Source: Centroberyx gerrardi (Eukaryota; Chordata; Actinopteri; Beryciformes; Berycidae). From it: a DNA stretch of 64,000 nt. Location of the stretch: assembly GCF_048128805.1 (NCBI RefSeq), contig NC_136000.1, forward strand, positions 14,540,854 through 14,604,853, written 5' to 3'. The notes under the pieces were generated by a model. It was not told where the DNA came from. It did not search any database and worked only from the letters and a program-made list of their open reading frames with translations. This document shows, piece by piece, positions 38,101-50,489 of the stretch; within the stretch, counting starts at the first letter, position 1; every line of letters begins with the position of its first letter. Made by a program: the position numbers and the translations under genes.

Positions 38101-39426
38101 ATCAGTTATAATCTGGCAAAATAATGCCTGCTCTAATGTATAGTAACTCATCACACTAAATTCTCTTGATGTCAGCGTCAGATATACTGTTGATGTTAAT
38201 GCATCATGTGTCAGGTTGCTTTAGCCACATACTAACATATAACACTTTCCCCTCAGCATCTGAAAGAACTAATATTTACTGGAACATTTCCCTACAATAT
38301 GGCACTATGCCTTTTGATTATGGATGTTTGTGAAATCTGTAAAGTGAAAAACATCCATTTTCATGCTTTATATGTATAGGTTTATGGTTTACTTTTGTTA
38401 AAAAAAAAAAAAAGTGATGGCACTTCGCATTTCTAAAGTTTACACTTCATATGTCAAACCATTTGAATATGAAATTGTTTTTATGCTTTGATTCACTCAC
38501 AATTTGACAGCTGTTCCCTGCTTGCATGCACAAAAATGGAGTAGTATGTAGTTTGTGTGTTCTAATGCCAGCAGTAAATGTATGCATGTAATACTACATT
38601 CAAATTGCATCTTCCTTGCTTTCAAGGACATATTTAATAACTGGAGTGTGTTAATCACATGAAAGCAGACATTAGAAAGAATAAAAGTCCTTAATCTGGC
38701 ATGGCTGTGGTTGCCCGTACTGGGCCATTATGAAGGATTAAACTGCAGTAGTGGAGCGAGTGCCTCTTGAAGCCTGCTCAGCTTCAAACATCACTTAGCA
38801 GTACCTACCCCTGCAGGGCTGATGCTACTGATCTCTCTGCGACCATGTGCTGCTCTCTCACACACCAAGGGTATATGACAAACAACAAGTCCTGAATTCA
38901 TATTAGTAGGATGTACAGTATGTTATTATGTGGGCCATAGTGGCTCCAAAATGACAAGTTAGGACCTACTTGTGCATTGTGGCCTGCTCATAGTAATGGT
39001 TCCATGGCCATGTGACCCAGTGTACAATACATCATCATTCTCATAATAATCAGTTGTGTATTTACTGTACACAAAAAGTTTATAAAAAGCTACTAAGATA
39101 AAGTGCCGTTGACGGTCATTTAAAGGATGAATATACAGAACCGTGTATTCTTTAGAACAGCTCCAAACATTATACTTACTTTCAAAATGAATGCAACAAT
39201 AAATATGATTCAAGCAAAAAGGTCACAATACCATAAAAGGTGTTTCTTAAGAAAATTTTGAAACACTCTAGGTTGGAACCAACTGTGTCAGGAAACACTG
39301 GATCACCTGTTGAATGTGACACTGCTGTTGCCTGCTGGACAGGCTCGATCTTACCTTCTGCGAGCCAGATGTGGTGCGCTTGAGGGAGGACCGTTTGAAG
39401 GTGCCACTAGGGCCCTTATTTTCCAT
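18781..39426 (-). CDS. trpm1: TRPM1 (melastatin) cation channel
   Basis: Non-selective cation channel of ON-bipolar cells (downstream of mGluR6) and melanocytes. 27 coding exons, 3' to 5': 18781-20161, 20266-20398, 20665-20864, 20979-21123, 21215-21235, 21854-22028, 22148-22399, 22523-22651, 22752-22883, 23006-23137, 23474-23702, 24236-24528, 24644-24673, 24765-24905, 25014-25064, 25166-25300, 25406-25585, 25926-26026, 26182-26254, 28054-28177, 28433-28607, 29002-29173, 29289-29413, 29744-29957, 30445-30646, 31718-31794, 39355-39426. Sum 5094 nt, 1697 aa, all phases compatible. N-terminal TRPM homology region (to about 700), S1 near 887, S2 951, S3-S4 975-1012, S5 1014, pore [12 protein letters not shown] near 1055, S6 1098-1126, TRP segment VWKFQRY near 1139, coiled coil 1205-1290. 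No alpha-kinase domain. [19 protein letters not shown] is a TRPM1 signature rather than TRPM3. One donor (20664) is not GT. Confidence 0.95.
21215..21235 (-). CDS. trpm1: trpm1 21-nt micro-exon
   Basis: Seven codons' worth of sequence (tctatgcaatggaaatcaac plus c) between an acceptor tttcttgaag and a donor gtaagt, encoding LYAMEIN in the pore-to-S6 linker. The matching human TRPM1 residues are identical. Both flanking exons have the phases this micro-exon needs. Confidence 0.9.
26255..28053 (-). other. trpm1 intron, 1.8 kb
   Basis: No exon, hairpin or conserved motif recognised. The stretch 26280-26350 has short gaatga repeats; a poly-T run is near 26803. Confidence 0.6.
28216..28320. repeat. 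Dispersed fish repeat in a trpm1 intron
   Basis: tattgtggatccccattagt followed by cttcctggggtccatttaaa is a frequent fish repeat end of the type ggatccccattag...cttcctggggtcc. About 100 bp, non-coding. Confidence 0.55.
28800..28885 (-). ncRNA. mir211: miR-204/211 precursor in a trpm1 intron
   Basis: On the minus strand 28868-28847 begins TTCCCTTTGTCATCCTATG, the miR-204/211-5p sequence including the TCCCTTT seed; the end ATGCCT is that of miR-204. The opposite arm at 28831-28811 begins GCAGGGACAGCAAAGGGAT, as in miR-211-3p, and pairs with the 5p arm across a loop of about 15 nt. It lies in the intron between trpm1 exons 28433-28607 and 29002-29173 in the host's sense, as MIR211 does in mammalian TRPM1. 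This family acts in eye and pigment cells. Expression is presumably coupled to trpm1. Confidence 0.95.
30068..30180. repeat. Repeat copy A (cactgtaaaaa type)
   Basis: Starts cactgtaaaaattcattg and is clearly similar to 30997-31110 in the same orientation (ccataatgaatatataacaa versus ccataatgagtgtataacaa). It lies in the intron just downstream of the trpm1 exon 30445-30646. The far end is not identifiable. Confidence 0.65.
30997..31530. mobile_element. MITE-like element, about 530 bp (copy B)
   Basis: Begins cactgtaaaaaaatcattg and ends ttttttgtagtg, imperfect terminal inverted repeats. The interior is AT-rich and non-coding. Related to copy A at 30068. Both lie in trpm1 introns and flank exon 30445-30646. 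Confidence 0.6.
31795..39354 (-). other. trpm1 intron 1 (coding), 7.6 kb
   Basis: Separates the first coding exon from the rest. It contains the LINE 3' fragment at about 32650-33235 and otherwise unremarkable AT-rich sequence. A possible donor (ttgtac|gtaagt) on the minus strand near 33846 is not in a usable frame. Enhancers for retinal or pigment expression may lie here, but nothing specific was recognised. Confidence 0.6.
32650..33235 (+). mobile_element. 5'-truncated LINE fragment (3' end)
   Basis: tgcctcctggccaaacggcc followed by ccagcctcagccaaa parallels 50817-50858 (tgcttcctccccaaatggcc, then ccagtctcagctaa), the conserved ending of a non-LTR retrotransposon reverse-transcriptase ORF. 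It is followed by a T-rich 3' tail of the same style, ending near cattaaagtttcatctcatc. The 143-aa open frame over it is not a gene. Confidence 0.6.
39355..39426 (-). CDS. trpm1: trpm1 first coding exon
   Basis: Minus strand ATG at 39426 opens [20 protein letters not shown] then GSQK before the donor aag|gtaaga. The human TRPM1 N terminus (MSSSFKRGSIKSSTSGSQK) aligns directly. The exon is 72 nt and phase 0, and joins exon 31718-31794 ([10 protein letters not shown]). Upstream sequence may hold an acceptor (catctgag near 39436) or be the 5' UTR; the promoter was not identified. Confidence 0.9.
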
Positions 39427-42400
39427 GTTGAAGACTCAGATGAAGTGTCACAGCAGCAAGCCAAACTGACTTTGAAAGCGATCCTCTGGCAGCAGGGTCA
39501 GTGTCGTTGAGCAGGAACATCAACAACATTAGAAATCAAACAAAAGCCCTGGGAAGCCGCTGCAGAACCAGGGCATGACAGCACGCTCCGGAGTCACACT
39601 TCACAAGTTAGCAAAGTTTCACCATCATTAAGGATTGCAGTGCTTCTCTCTCTCCTCTCTGCAGCTTACTCCTGACTGACAAGACAGAGATCCCAGCTGG
39701 GGATATAAATCACTCGATGACACACTTGACACATAGACCCCTTTCCTCTGCCGGGCGTCCCATAATCGGGCTTAATGCAGCCAGCTCTTGGAAGCCTCAG
39801 AGTCTAATGGATAGAGATTTAATAAATGGGTATTGAAGGTAAATCTACTTTGGCACACCACAACCCCAAAAAAGGCTTAGAGAGACCATGCAAGCTGTGA
39901 GGCTAAAGTTAGCCAGCCGGGAGCCTAAGGTTGTCCCACCAGACAAGGCTCAGTGTGCTGGCTGGCAGCGAGGACAGGAGGCTCCCATTGTGGCACAAAC
40001 AGAAAGAGATGCAGAGGTGATGTGTGATGGGACGACAAGCCCAAACCTAAACAACACACAGTGACCACCAGGCACTTTGACCTGTTAGAGACCAGTGCTG
40101 TCTGAAAAATACAACAGGAATATTCTTTCCAGCAAATTCAAAATACACACCTTTTCCCTACCATGTAGTTATACTTACTAGAAAAAATACATCATCTACT
40201 GTACTGTCTTTACCTAAATGACCTGTATGAGTATTAGAATTTTTGCAACCATTAGAGCAGAATGCATAGTGGAATTATAGTTTTATAGGATTTAATCTCT
40301 CATTTCCACTTGTGTGATGGCAAAACTTTTCCATGTAATTTTGTTCTGCTTCACTATAATAACTAATAGCTTTACAACAAAGATTTAGAGCAACTTGATG
40401 TTAAGAGTTAAGTGTTTGACCTGTTATATAATACTTAAAAAATTAATGGAAAATGAAACTATTAAGTCTTAATACCACATTACAGCTGGCCTAGCCTGAG
40501 AAATAATAGCAAATACCCTCTCATTCATTAACAAAGGGGCTTGGAATGTGAAAAAAAAAATAATTCTGAAAACCATCAGTGCGTGATGAATTGCATTACT
40601 ATAATGTGGAATTTAGCACTTTCATACCGTCCCATACCTCTTATGTAATATCATTCAGACTCATCGTTCTACTGGATGTTTAACTGACCAGAAAATGGGA
40701 TGTTTATGTGCCCCACTAACTTGAGAGAATGTACACTATCTGTTACACACAGTATAGCAGATCCCTCTCACAGACTGCTTACATACAGCATATCAAAGGA
40801 ACCAAGGGTAAAAGCCCTCTGTTAATCTCTTAATATGAATTAGATTTGCTTCCGAAAAACTATGCTTCTGAACATTAATCTAAAGAGCAACCATCTGCCT
40901 GGAGTGCAGCTGCAGATGGAGAAAGATTCAAGTCTCAGTCCCGTCTAGATAAATTAGATATCCAGCAACTCCCTCTACTGGATACTACACAGAATTGCTA
41001 TAAAGGGGGGAAAAAAAGAACTAAGGTCCATGATATCTATTGTCAAACTGACTTTGTCTGTGTCATGGCAATATCAAGACCTGCCATGAGAAAATTCTGT
41101 TTTATCATGGGAATATAGCAGAAAATACACAGCAAAGAGCAGGCTGGTCTGTGGTAGTCAGTGGAATATTTACTTTACCATGAAATAAGCTGATCAAATA
41201 AACAAAACCCTCCTGTACTGAAATGCAAGCTCGCAGAAGCATGTTGTACCAACTGAAACTACAGCAGATGAATGATGTGCACAACCTGGAGTAGAGAAAA
41301 CTATTATACTAATCCACACTATGAAAGCGGCAAGTAGCTACTGCACTGTCATCGACTTGAGCATCCGGATACAGCTTTACCTGTTCTGGACAGTGAAGAC
41401 AGTTGGACGAGTTCCTTCGAACAAACGTTGGCAAAGAGTCTTCAAAACAGCAAGCTGATAATGGAAGATTTCCTCTTTCTACTTCACTCCAGCCATGTGT
41501 CCTGGTGTGGCTCCCTGTAAGAATGGATAATGCGTAATTTCTCCTAGTAAGCAGACACAAATGAGCTTTATCATCTGTCAGTGGCTTTGCATGTGTCAGA
41601 GGAAGAGATTACTTCAGGAGAAGGGAGAGCACGCAGCAGCACAGAGAGGAGAGGGGATATCAGCTGCAGTTCAGCACAGGAGTCTGTAAGGCCCAGTGAG
41701 GAGGAAATTAAAAGATAGTCTAGGAACTTCTCAGCCAATGACCGAGTCTTATTCTCCCCACTTGGTGAAAGTTGCAAATTTTTTTTGCAACTTTCCTATC
41801 TACTAGTATTGGGCTTACAAGACTTAGTACATGTTCACTATCCTAAAACAAATGACAAGATTTTCTTCTCTTTCAGAATAGGCTTGATCAGTGGCTGAGG
41901 AGATGAAGAAGCCAAAGTTGTTGGCAAAGTAAAGAGCGTTAGCCCACTGCTGGCAGGTTTGGAGGAGGCAAATGCCTTCCAGTCAACAGTCAGGGAATAG
42001 AGGTCCTGTGTGCCCTGGTGTGTCAGGAAACTGAGTCTGAATTAAGAAAACTGAATTTAAAATTATATTTAAAAGTCATATTCAACTTTAACCACATTCA
42101 ATTTGAAGCTGTTGCATTCAATTTCAAAGTGTGCCTTACAAATTGAATTTTTGAATTCATTTATTCAACAAGTCTATTTTTTTAATTCAACAGTTCAAAT
42201 TCAAATGCAGTCTTTGCTGCCACTAATCTCTTTCCACAATTTTGCCCCAATAAAGCGGGCTCTCCTTGCCTCCTATGGAAAGCTAACAGCAGCACTAGGA
42301 ATCTATCACACTGCAGTATCCAATATACTACCATACTTGTGATGGCATTGCTTGACTGTTTGAAACAAATCTCTGTGGGCATTAGAGCCTTTAAAAGCAG

Positions 42401-45400
42401 CCTGTCATGATCTTTTCTATTTTCTACATTATGTTACTGATGCCTCTTTCCTCCCTCATGACAACTGTCAGACAATTCCCAACTGAAATCCATCAACAGA
42501 AGACCACAAGAGGGCGCTCAGACATTTTGTATCACCAGTGACTCCATGCATATTTTTCTGACTATAGGATCACAGTGTGGTTTTAAGTGTGACTTTTTTG
42601 TTTCATCACTATTAATGTGAAAACTCAGTGTCAGAGGTTATCTATTTTATATGTTACAGCCAGAACCACAATAAGAAATCTTCACGCTACATGACACCTT
42701 GCTTCTGTCAATTTCACATGGCTATCAGTGTTCTAACTGCATGTGATTACTTCTACCAAAACATCCAAAAAGTGCATTGGTCCCCACTAAACAATTTGTT
42801 TGTGACCACTACTTTGTGTCAAGCTTAATTTACATTTAGTCGTTGTACTTGATAATTTGCAAATGCCTTCTGTAACTAATCTCATCATGTAAGCCAGATG
42901 GGATATAGGCAACAGCTGGAAAGCAGGTTAGGGTGAAATGACTTCCACATGCGATACTCGGGAAGGAATGGGAGACAGCGTTCACGGAAGAGGACGTGTT
43001 TCACCAAGTGCACTGCAACTGTGCAAGTCCTTCTTTGTTCCAGTGAAGCGTTATTTTCTCATAGGCACCACCCCAGGCAAGCAACCCCAAGCAATCAGAA
43101 GTATAGGGAACAGTATTAACAAAGCCTAGAAAACACTGAACCAAGCATGTTGTGTATGAATACAGTCCAAACTGGCATAACAGTCTAAGTTCTTGGTTTT
43201 TTTTGTGTGTGTGTGTGGGTTTCATCCAGGTTATTTCCAGTTACCCACGGTAACAATGATAAAAAAGTAAGTTGTGTGTTTTTGACCGTCTGAGCAGTCA
43301 ACATCTCCTCAGGTTGCCAAGGAGACAGACTACACCCTCACCTGAGACCTCGGTGCTTCAGGTGTGTTCAGTCCCTCAGTCCTGCAGCAGAGAGCAAACA
43401 TCCTCTACACATAGTAACACCTGCAAACAGTTGAAAATACTGCATTGGTGTATGTGTATGTAAGTATGCATGTGCAGAGGTACATAATATGACACAGGGA
43501 TGATATTTGGGTGCTGACATTTCATCTCTCTTGACAGAGCAAACAAACTGGCTGAAATGAACGTTAAGAAACAGTCTTTAGTGGCTTGTTGTGAGTGGAT
43601 CATGTTAGGACATGTTGAGTCGCTGGTCTCAGCATGAGGCAGCACCTGTTGATTTCCACGTAACATCAAATTTAATGTCTGCGAAAACAGTTCAAGTTAC
43701 AGCATAATAACAAGCCAATAGACCCAACATAGCTGAAAGTAGATTGTCTATGTCTTAAAGTCAACAAGAGAACAGATTTAATTTGTATCAACCAGGATTC
43801 TGTGGTGTATCAATCAAAATCAGTCTCCTTAGATTGACTGAACTTGGATTCATGAGCTACTTGTTAAATCACCATTTAATTGTGGTTGTTAAGACTGAAA
43901 CCAGAATGCAAATCTATGAGCTGTTTTTGAAGACATACAGCTACACAGCATGTCCAGATGAGCAGTAAAATTACCAGCAATCATGATTCTGACTAACCTT
44001 CTTGAATGGTGTGATTTGCAGAACGTTGTAGCTCTCTTGAGAATCACAGTGACCTTATGAGTTTAATCACATGCTCAATTGTCTCGTAAGTGTTTGGGTG
44101 AAAACTATGTTTTTTGCGATTGTGTAGGCTTACTTTTACTACTTTATATCTGGTATATTACTAATTGGTTGGACAGGTAGAACAAATCTTAAAAAGAAAT
44201 AACTGCACTTACATTTATGCTTTTAGTCACATTACTAGGGCAATATCTTTTTTTAGGCATCTTTTTTTTATCTTTTATCCTCCAGTAAATGTATCTGAAA
44301 ATCTGAAAACCCCCACAAATCGCTGCATTTTTGCTGTCTTAGACAGACAGCAAAATGTGCAGAAAATGGTCTAAGCTGTACAACCTTGACACTGAAGATG
44401 CACAGGGAAATGGAGTCTGATTCTTGGGTATCCTGGAAAAGAGGCTGGCAGCTCTACTGAGCTGTTAACTCCTCCCAGGTTCAGAAAGGACCTACATGTC
44501 AAAACAATGAGCCATTCTACTGAGCAGGTAATGTAAGTGATACAATATGACGGTGTTTCTTTGCCTCTTCAGAGCTAAGGGAGAAAACCCCCAGTGGTTC
44601 ATCTCTCTGAGCTGCAGGGTGGAGCCTCAGTAGAGTTCAGAGTCAACACCAATGCCAGAAGAAATGAAGGAAGTGTCCAATGTCTGGAGCTCAAGAAGGG
44701 GCAGAATAGGGTTGTTGTTGTTGTAAAGGCACCAGTGTTGATTTCTTCCTAAAGGTGACGAGGATAGTTCTGATGATGAGACATGTCTTAGATCTGGGTC
44801 AATAGGAGTTTCCCCGCTCCACTGTCAGTACGAGAAGGATTTTAGGGAAGTAGGCAAAAGGGAGGCGTGGCTGCCAGACTGTAGTAGTGCCTGTGGCTAA
44901 CAACTTCACTCGGGAACACCAGGGCAGGCGTGTGCACACCCAGCTGTCTGCTCTGCGATTGGCTTATTGCACACCACTAGAGCAAAACTGTTCCTGGAAA
45001 CCCGTCCCATGGGAGAAACGCATTCCACGAATCTCTTGCTCGGCACAGCTAAATGGGCAGGGAGGGCTAGCGTATGTATCTCTATTCCACTCTTCAGTGA
45101 GCACATGCTGGCGTAAGGCATTTCCCAGATTGACCTGGGGCCCGTGCAAAGGTTAACAGGGAATCCATATGCTGCACTGGGGCTGTAAAACTGCAGCACT
45201 CTTGACCTGCAGGAAGTTTCCCCGAGCACTAACTCCCTTTCGCAGTGTGTCAACTGAACTTAACTGAACGGGCAGTGACTTCTTCCTTTGGACAGAGCAG
45301 CTTCATAAAACCCCCTTGTTTGTCATTGCAGTGTGTATGCTGTCAGGAGGAAGCCCGTTAGCTAATCCCTTTCCCAGGGAGCAGAGGAGATCTGACTCAG

Positions 45401-48400
45401 TGGAGGAGGGGGTGGTGCGAGGACGCTCATGCTCAGCTGCGTAAACTTCCAGTATCAAATTATTGTCCAACGTCCGAGCAACCAGATGTGGAATTCACAC
45501 TCAAAAGCCTTATTTTCCAAACATTTTTCATTTGCCCTTTGAAAACACTTCTGAGATTTGAAACAGTGGACAGCCCAGTTTTTATATGATTTACATGAAT
45601 TTGTGTTACACTTATAAAAAACAACACAAAAAATGTAATCACTGATCCACAGGAATCAAAGGCACATGATACAGTGGTTGTTGGATCTCCTAAGAGCTCC
45701 CTCAGACCACAGTTTAATAAATGTAAATGAGTGTCAGGATAGGATGTAATCACACAAAATCAATAGCCATCGCTGTGCCTGTTTGATTACCTCAGCAACC
45801 AAAGAGCTGCTGTGAACGGGATTATTGAGCATTACGAGCCAAAATCGGTCAATATTTAGAATGCTTCCTCTGAGCCAACGGCTGTTGCCAGTCCCATGCT
45901 AGCTCTGTATAATTCAAAGAGGTTTTTCTTTGACTGGGTTATACATATAATACAGTATTATCTGGCACGGTAAAGCCATAAGCACTGCCTATATTCTGTT
46001 CCAGCCTCAACTGACTGAAACATCAGGATCTAAGGCGAGGCAGACATTTACACGCTAAATGTTTGGGATTACTGCAGCTCATGGCTAAAGGTTAGTGTGC
46101 TGAATCAGCGTTACTGTAGACAATACAATGATTCCGTATTTCCAAGATTTTATTCATCTAAACAAATGATTACATAAACTGCAGTCAGTCTGTCTGCAGT
46201 CAGTTAGATAGGAGTTGTTTGGTGTGTCTGAGCACAAGGGTGAAGAGCCGGGGACAACTGTTTATCACATGGGCTGCAGTCCTGACTCATTTGGTTTAAG
46301 GTCACCGTTGAGAAGAACAAACAATGCAAAACCATGGCCTCTCCCTAAGACATCATATCACTGGCCACAGACGAACCTATTAAGGCTGGAACAGTGGATC
46401 AGGCTGCCTAAATCTGGCATCTTGTCTGCATAAAACAACATCTTTGTATTTTATTGTTGTAAACGATAACATGACCAAGCAAAGCCAAATGGCAAAATTA
46501 GCCAATGCCATTTACTATATGAAAATCTCCATGCTGAATGAAGACACACGTTTTAACAGTTGGAATTGGTCTTATCTTTATGGTTTGCATATAGCTCATA
46601 ATTCCCCTGATATGTTCATTTCATTCAAATACACACAGTGATGTTGACAGACTACCCTTTGTTTCCTTTGGAAGTGATGTTTGAGTACATCATAGGCAAA
46701 ATACAATAACTGTTAAATATAATGAAATCGCAACTCAAATTATCCTGTTTGTGCTTCTGCCACAAGACACAGGGCTACCACTGTGACATGGGAAAAAAAA
46801 CACCCGTTTGTGAAAAGGAAATGGCATTGTTGTGCATCTGAGCAGAAGACAAAGAGACAGTGAGATTTTCATCTCATCATTGATTGACCAGTGTGTGTTA
46901 CAGACCATAAAAGCCAAAGCAAGTCGACAAGCACCTGTCTAATCCTGCTGATGATAGCAGCATTGTCATTATCTATGGGCTCTTGTCTGTGACTGTATTA
47001 ATTAGAACTGCCTTGGCTGATCTGAAACACAGATGGTGGTGGGAGACTAAGCAAATGGTAATGAGGTAATCGGTTGAGATTCAAGGAGCAGACGAATATA
47101 TAAAGACCCAAGATGACTGAGGTCAAACAGTCCAACCACTTAAACTAGTTAGGAAACACTTCAATCCTTTGGAGAGGCGGTCTTTGGCCATATAGCTTTC
47201 TCATTCGAGGGAACTATTACTGTCAAACAAAACTCTTGTCTTATGTTACAACTACGGTGGACCGAGTGTATTCTGGTGTGTGCTATGGAACTGAAATTAA
47301 GTTCTGGGATGTGAAATGTATTTAATTAAATAAGGCCATTGGCTGTTGAATCACACGAAGCGATTTGCTCTCGGTGTTCATTAAGAGGCGTTCTACCAAC
47401 TCCCATTTTGAGCTGCGTGTATTATTTGACCTGAGCCTTTTAGTCCGAGCCTGCGTGCTTCCCCAAGGTTTCATTACCTGCACAATTCAAGTGTTGCTGT
47501 CCTCTCACCTCAAGTAAATCAAATCAAATCCCTCGTAAAATTGAAAACTGTGTCTGTTGCCACACATTCGCAGGAAGTAGGGCTTGGTTGAGACAAAGCT
47601 AATGTGGTAACGACACTCCCTGCAGCAAAACATACCTTGACACCAGCACCTAAAACTTTATGATACCACTAATTCTATGATAGTCACTCACAATCCGCAG
47701 TTCACTGTTAAAACCAGTATGCTGTAAATCAAGGTAAGCTCATTATGACACAACTATTTCTGACTTCTTCTTACTTTTTACAGAGCTATTGCACACTATG
47801 ATTTCATACATTTAGTGATTTCACTGGATGTTTTACTTGGCATCCTAAAACACATGTCATCCAGGGGTGAACGCCTCACCCCTGTGCTTGTGTATGCAGG
47901 TGTGGAGGAGCCACGGCCACAGCAATGTTAGGGAAAAAGTCAGTTAAAGTTAAGACACTAACACCACCACTAGCGCTACCCGTATGACTGGGTGTAGGTG
48001 TTGAGTGGTGAATTTTAATTTGTATTGTGCCAGCAGCCTGGGTGAGGCACAAACCAACGGCTCCGTACTGATTTTTGCATGCCAGTGATGTGGTGTCTGA
48101 TCATTTTCATTCCTGTGAAGATTTAGAGCAGGCAGGCGTTGCAGGAAAACATTTTTTCCTCCCCAGATCTCACAAAGTGTACTTTTGGTGCTGCCTCAGG
48201 AGTTTTAAATGTTGTTGACCTACATACGACGTTGCTATGTGGATGTCTAGATCAGCCTTCAAAATCAGCCTGTCCAAAGATCCTCCAGACAGGAGACTCC
48301 CAGTGAACATAGCAACAGAAACTCTCCTCCCACCTCGCTCTCCCCCCTCCCTCTGGAGCTATGCAGGCCAAGCTCTCACTGCAGCTCCAGCCTCAGTTGG

Positions 48401-48754
48401 CTCTGGGATTGGGGGAAGGGACTGACTTAACATATGGCTTATTGTGCATTGTATGGCTTTCAGCTCTTCAGCAACACTTACATCGGCCTGTTCTGTTCTA
48501 TCCTGGGTCAAAACTGGGTTGAACTGGAAAATTGCACTGCAGACTTTTATGAAATTTAAGATTTGCCAAATATGCTGTATTTGTTTTCTGAAAAAGGGAT
48601 GATTCATATTGGCTATATGCAAAGTGTGTAATCGTCCTTCAGTTGCATATGGAGCACTTCAACTCTCCAAATGTGCATTGACCGAGTTATAGTCACTTCT
48701 CACCACCTTAATAATGTGTGTAACACCTACAAGTGGTAATCACATCGGCTGTAA

Positions 48755-48770
48755 CCCCCCCCCCCCCCCC
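48755..48770. repeat. C16 homopolymer
   Basis: Sixteen consecutive C residues. The complementary strand is a G16 run capable of quadruplex formation. Length may be unreliable in assembly. Confidence 0.9.
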
Positions 48771-49138
48771 GCACACAATTGCGGGAGATGATGGAGAATG
48801 ATGACTACCTGTTTTATAATCATGTTTGCTTTGGAGGAGAATGTGTTGCTGGCACCGTTTGTGGCTCCATCGCGTGTCTAGCAAAGCAGTCTACCACAGT
48901 TTGGTGACGCAAGGGGAGCTATTAATACCTCAGGAACGGGATGTTCTCTCTTCAGCATCGGGGTCATTCGAGGATAAACAAAGTGCAGCCCCTGTAGACA
49001 GTGTCATTATGGCGAGTGTGACAAAAAACGACGTATGCTGAGATGCACTCCTAAAGTTTAAGGCAGACGCATCAACTTCTCACATTTCATTTACTCCCCC
49101 GCCGTGCGCATCCCCGCGGCTAGACCAGTCTGAGTGTG

Positions 49139-49140
<2 letters not shown>

Positions 49141-49190
<50 letters not shown>

Positions 49191-49196
49191 TGTGTG
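49141..49196. repeat. (TG)n microsatellite, about 56 bp
   Basis: A nearly pure TG repeat with one TT interruption near its end. Typical length-variable fish microsatellite. Confidence 0.95.
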
Positions 49197-50489
49197 CACG
49201 GCTCCAGTCAGTGAGCCTCGCCTACTTGTGAACCCGGTGACTTTAGAGCACACTGCGATCTAGGCGGTCAAAACTGCCGTGTGATGTAAGAGTGTCTTTT
49301 AGGAAATCGTATGTTTTGAAATTCAACCTCGCTGTTTCCCTTTCAACTTCTCCTACTTTCTACCCCACGTAGAATTTAAATGGGCGGTCTATGTCCGCCT
49401 CTATCTAAATTATAGGCGTACATAATATATCATAACAGTAAACAACTGCAACATGATTGTTACCTACTGAAAAAAACCTCTCAAAATCGAGCGAAAGTGA
49501 AAGAAAAGACGGTAAAATATCATTACTCGTCTCAAATATTACACATGCGCAAGTAAGACTGAAAAAAACACGGACCTAGATGAGGACACATAGAACATAA
49601 AAGCATAAAAAGTCAAGTGCTCACAGAGTCTAGTTGGTAGTCTATCATCACTAAGTATAGACAACAGCTAACATGGCATTTAGACACAAGAGGCAGCAGC
49701 TTATAGTCTAAATCTATATCTATCTATCTATCGATCACGCACACTATATAGAGAGAGATATAAAGAGAGTAAGTATAGTCAAACTGACACCAGCATGTCC
49801 TAAGCTTAGCCCACTTCATTACCTTCTGATATTCCCCTAAAGGCATGCCATTCCGCATCAAGCTAATGTAGATATAACTATGGTTCAATGTAAAGTCAAT
49901 GGGTATTCACCAGTCTTGGGTAAGGCTAGTGAATGGTATAGGTTTGTTCCTCATGGGTGACATGCAGTGTAAGTGCCTCTGTTGAATGGCCAGAGAAAAG
50001 AAACCCTCATCCGCTAGCATCAGCATGGCGAGTTAATGCAGTGCCTGCGGACTCGCCGCCCGGCTGAATGGTGTGTTTGAGAGTCAGGTCCCCTCGCCAG
50101 AGCCTGCAAGGCACGTCGCTCTCCAGCCACCGCACTGATCAATGCACTCTGAATAGGACCACTACTGACAGGCAAATGGGTGCAAAAACAAAACTGTGTC
50201 CGCTTCACTTTGCTCTTTTGAGTTGCATTGTGTGGAGCGGACAAAGCCACCATGCTGTGATGTAAAGAAACAATGATTGCGGTACATAGTCATGGCTCAG
50301 CATCGGTCTAGGGTCAAGTGAGTGACGTTGATTCTAGCTTGTTGGGACAATCATTTGCATTAAAGGGCTTATGATTATTAACCATTTAATTCTACATGCA
50401 AGAGAGACGTCAATTTCATTCATACGATACACTGTTCTTCTTGAGGAGGCTCTCTTCTTCTTTCAGTGTATGCAGCAGACTATTCTGCA

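Noticed and set aside
18781-39426. Assignment to TRPM3 instead of TRPM1
   Set aside because: The sequence after the coiled coil ([17 protein letters not shown]) and the klf13 neighbour fit TRPM1; TRPM3 is on a different human chromosome.
44906-45253. 115-aa minus-strand frame
   Set aside because: No domain, no neighbouring exon with matching phase, overlapped by frames on the other strand.
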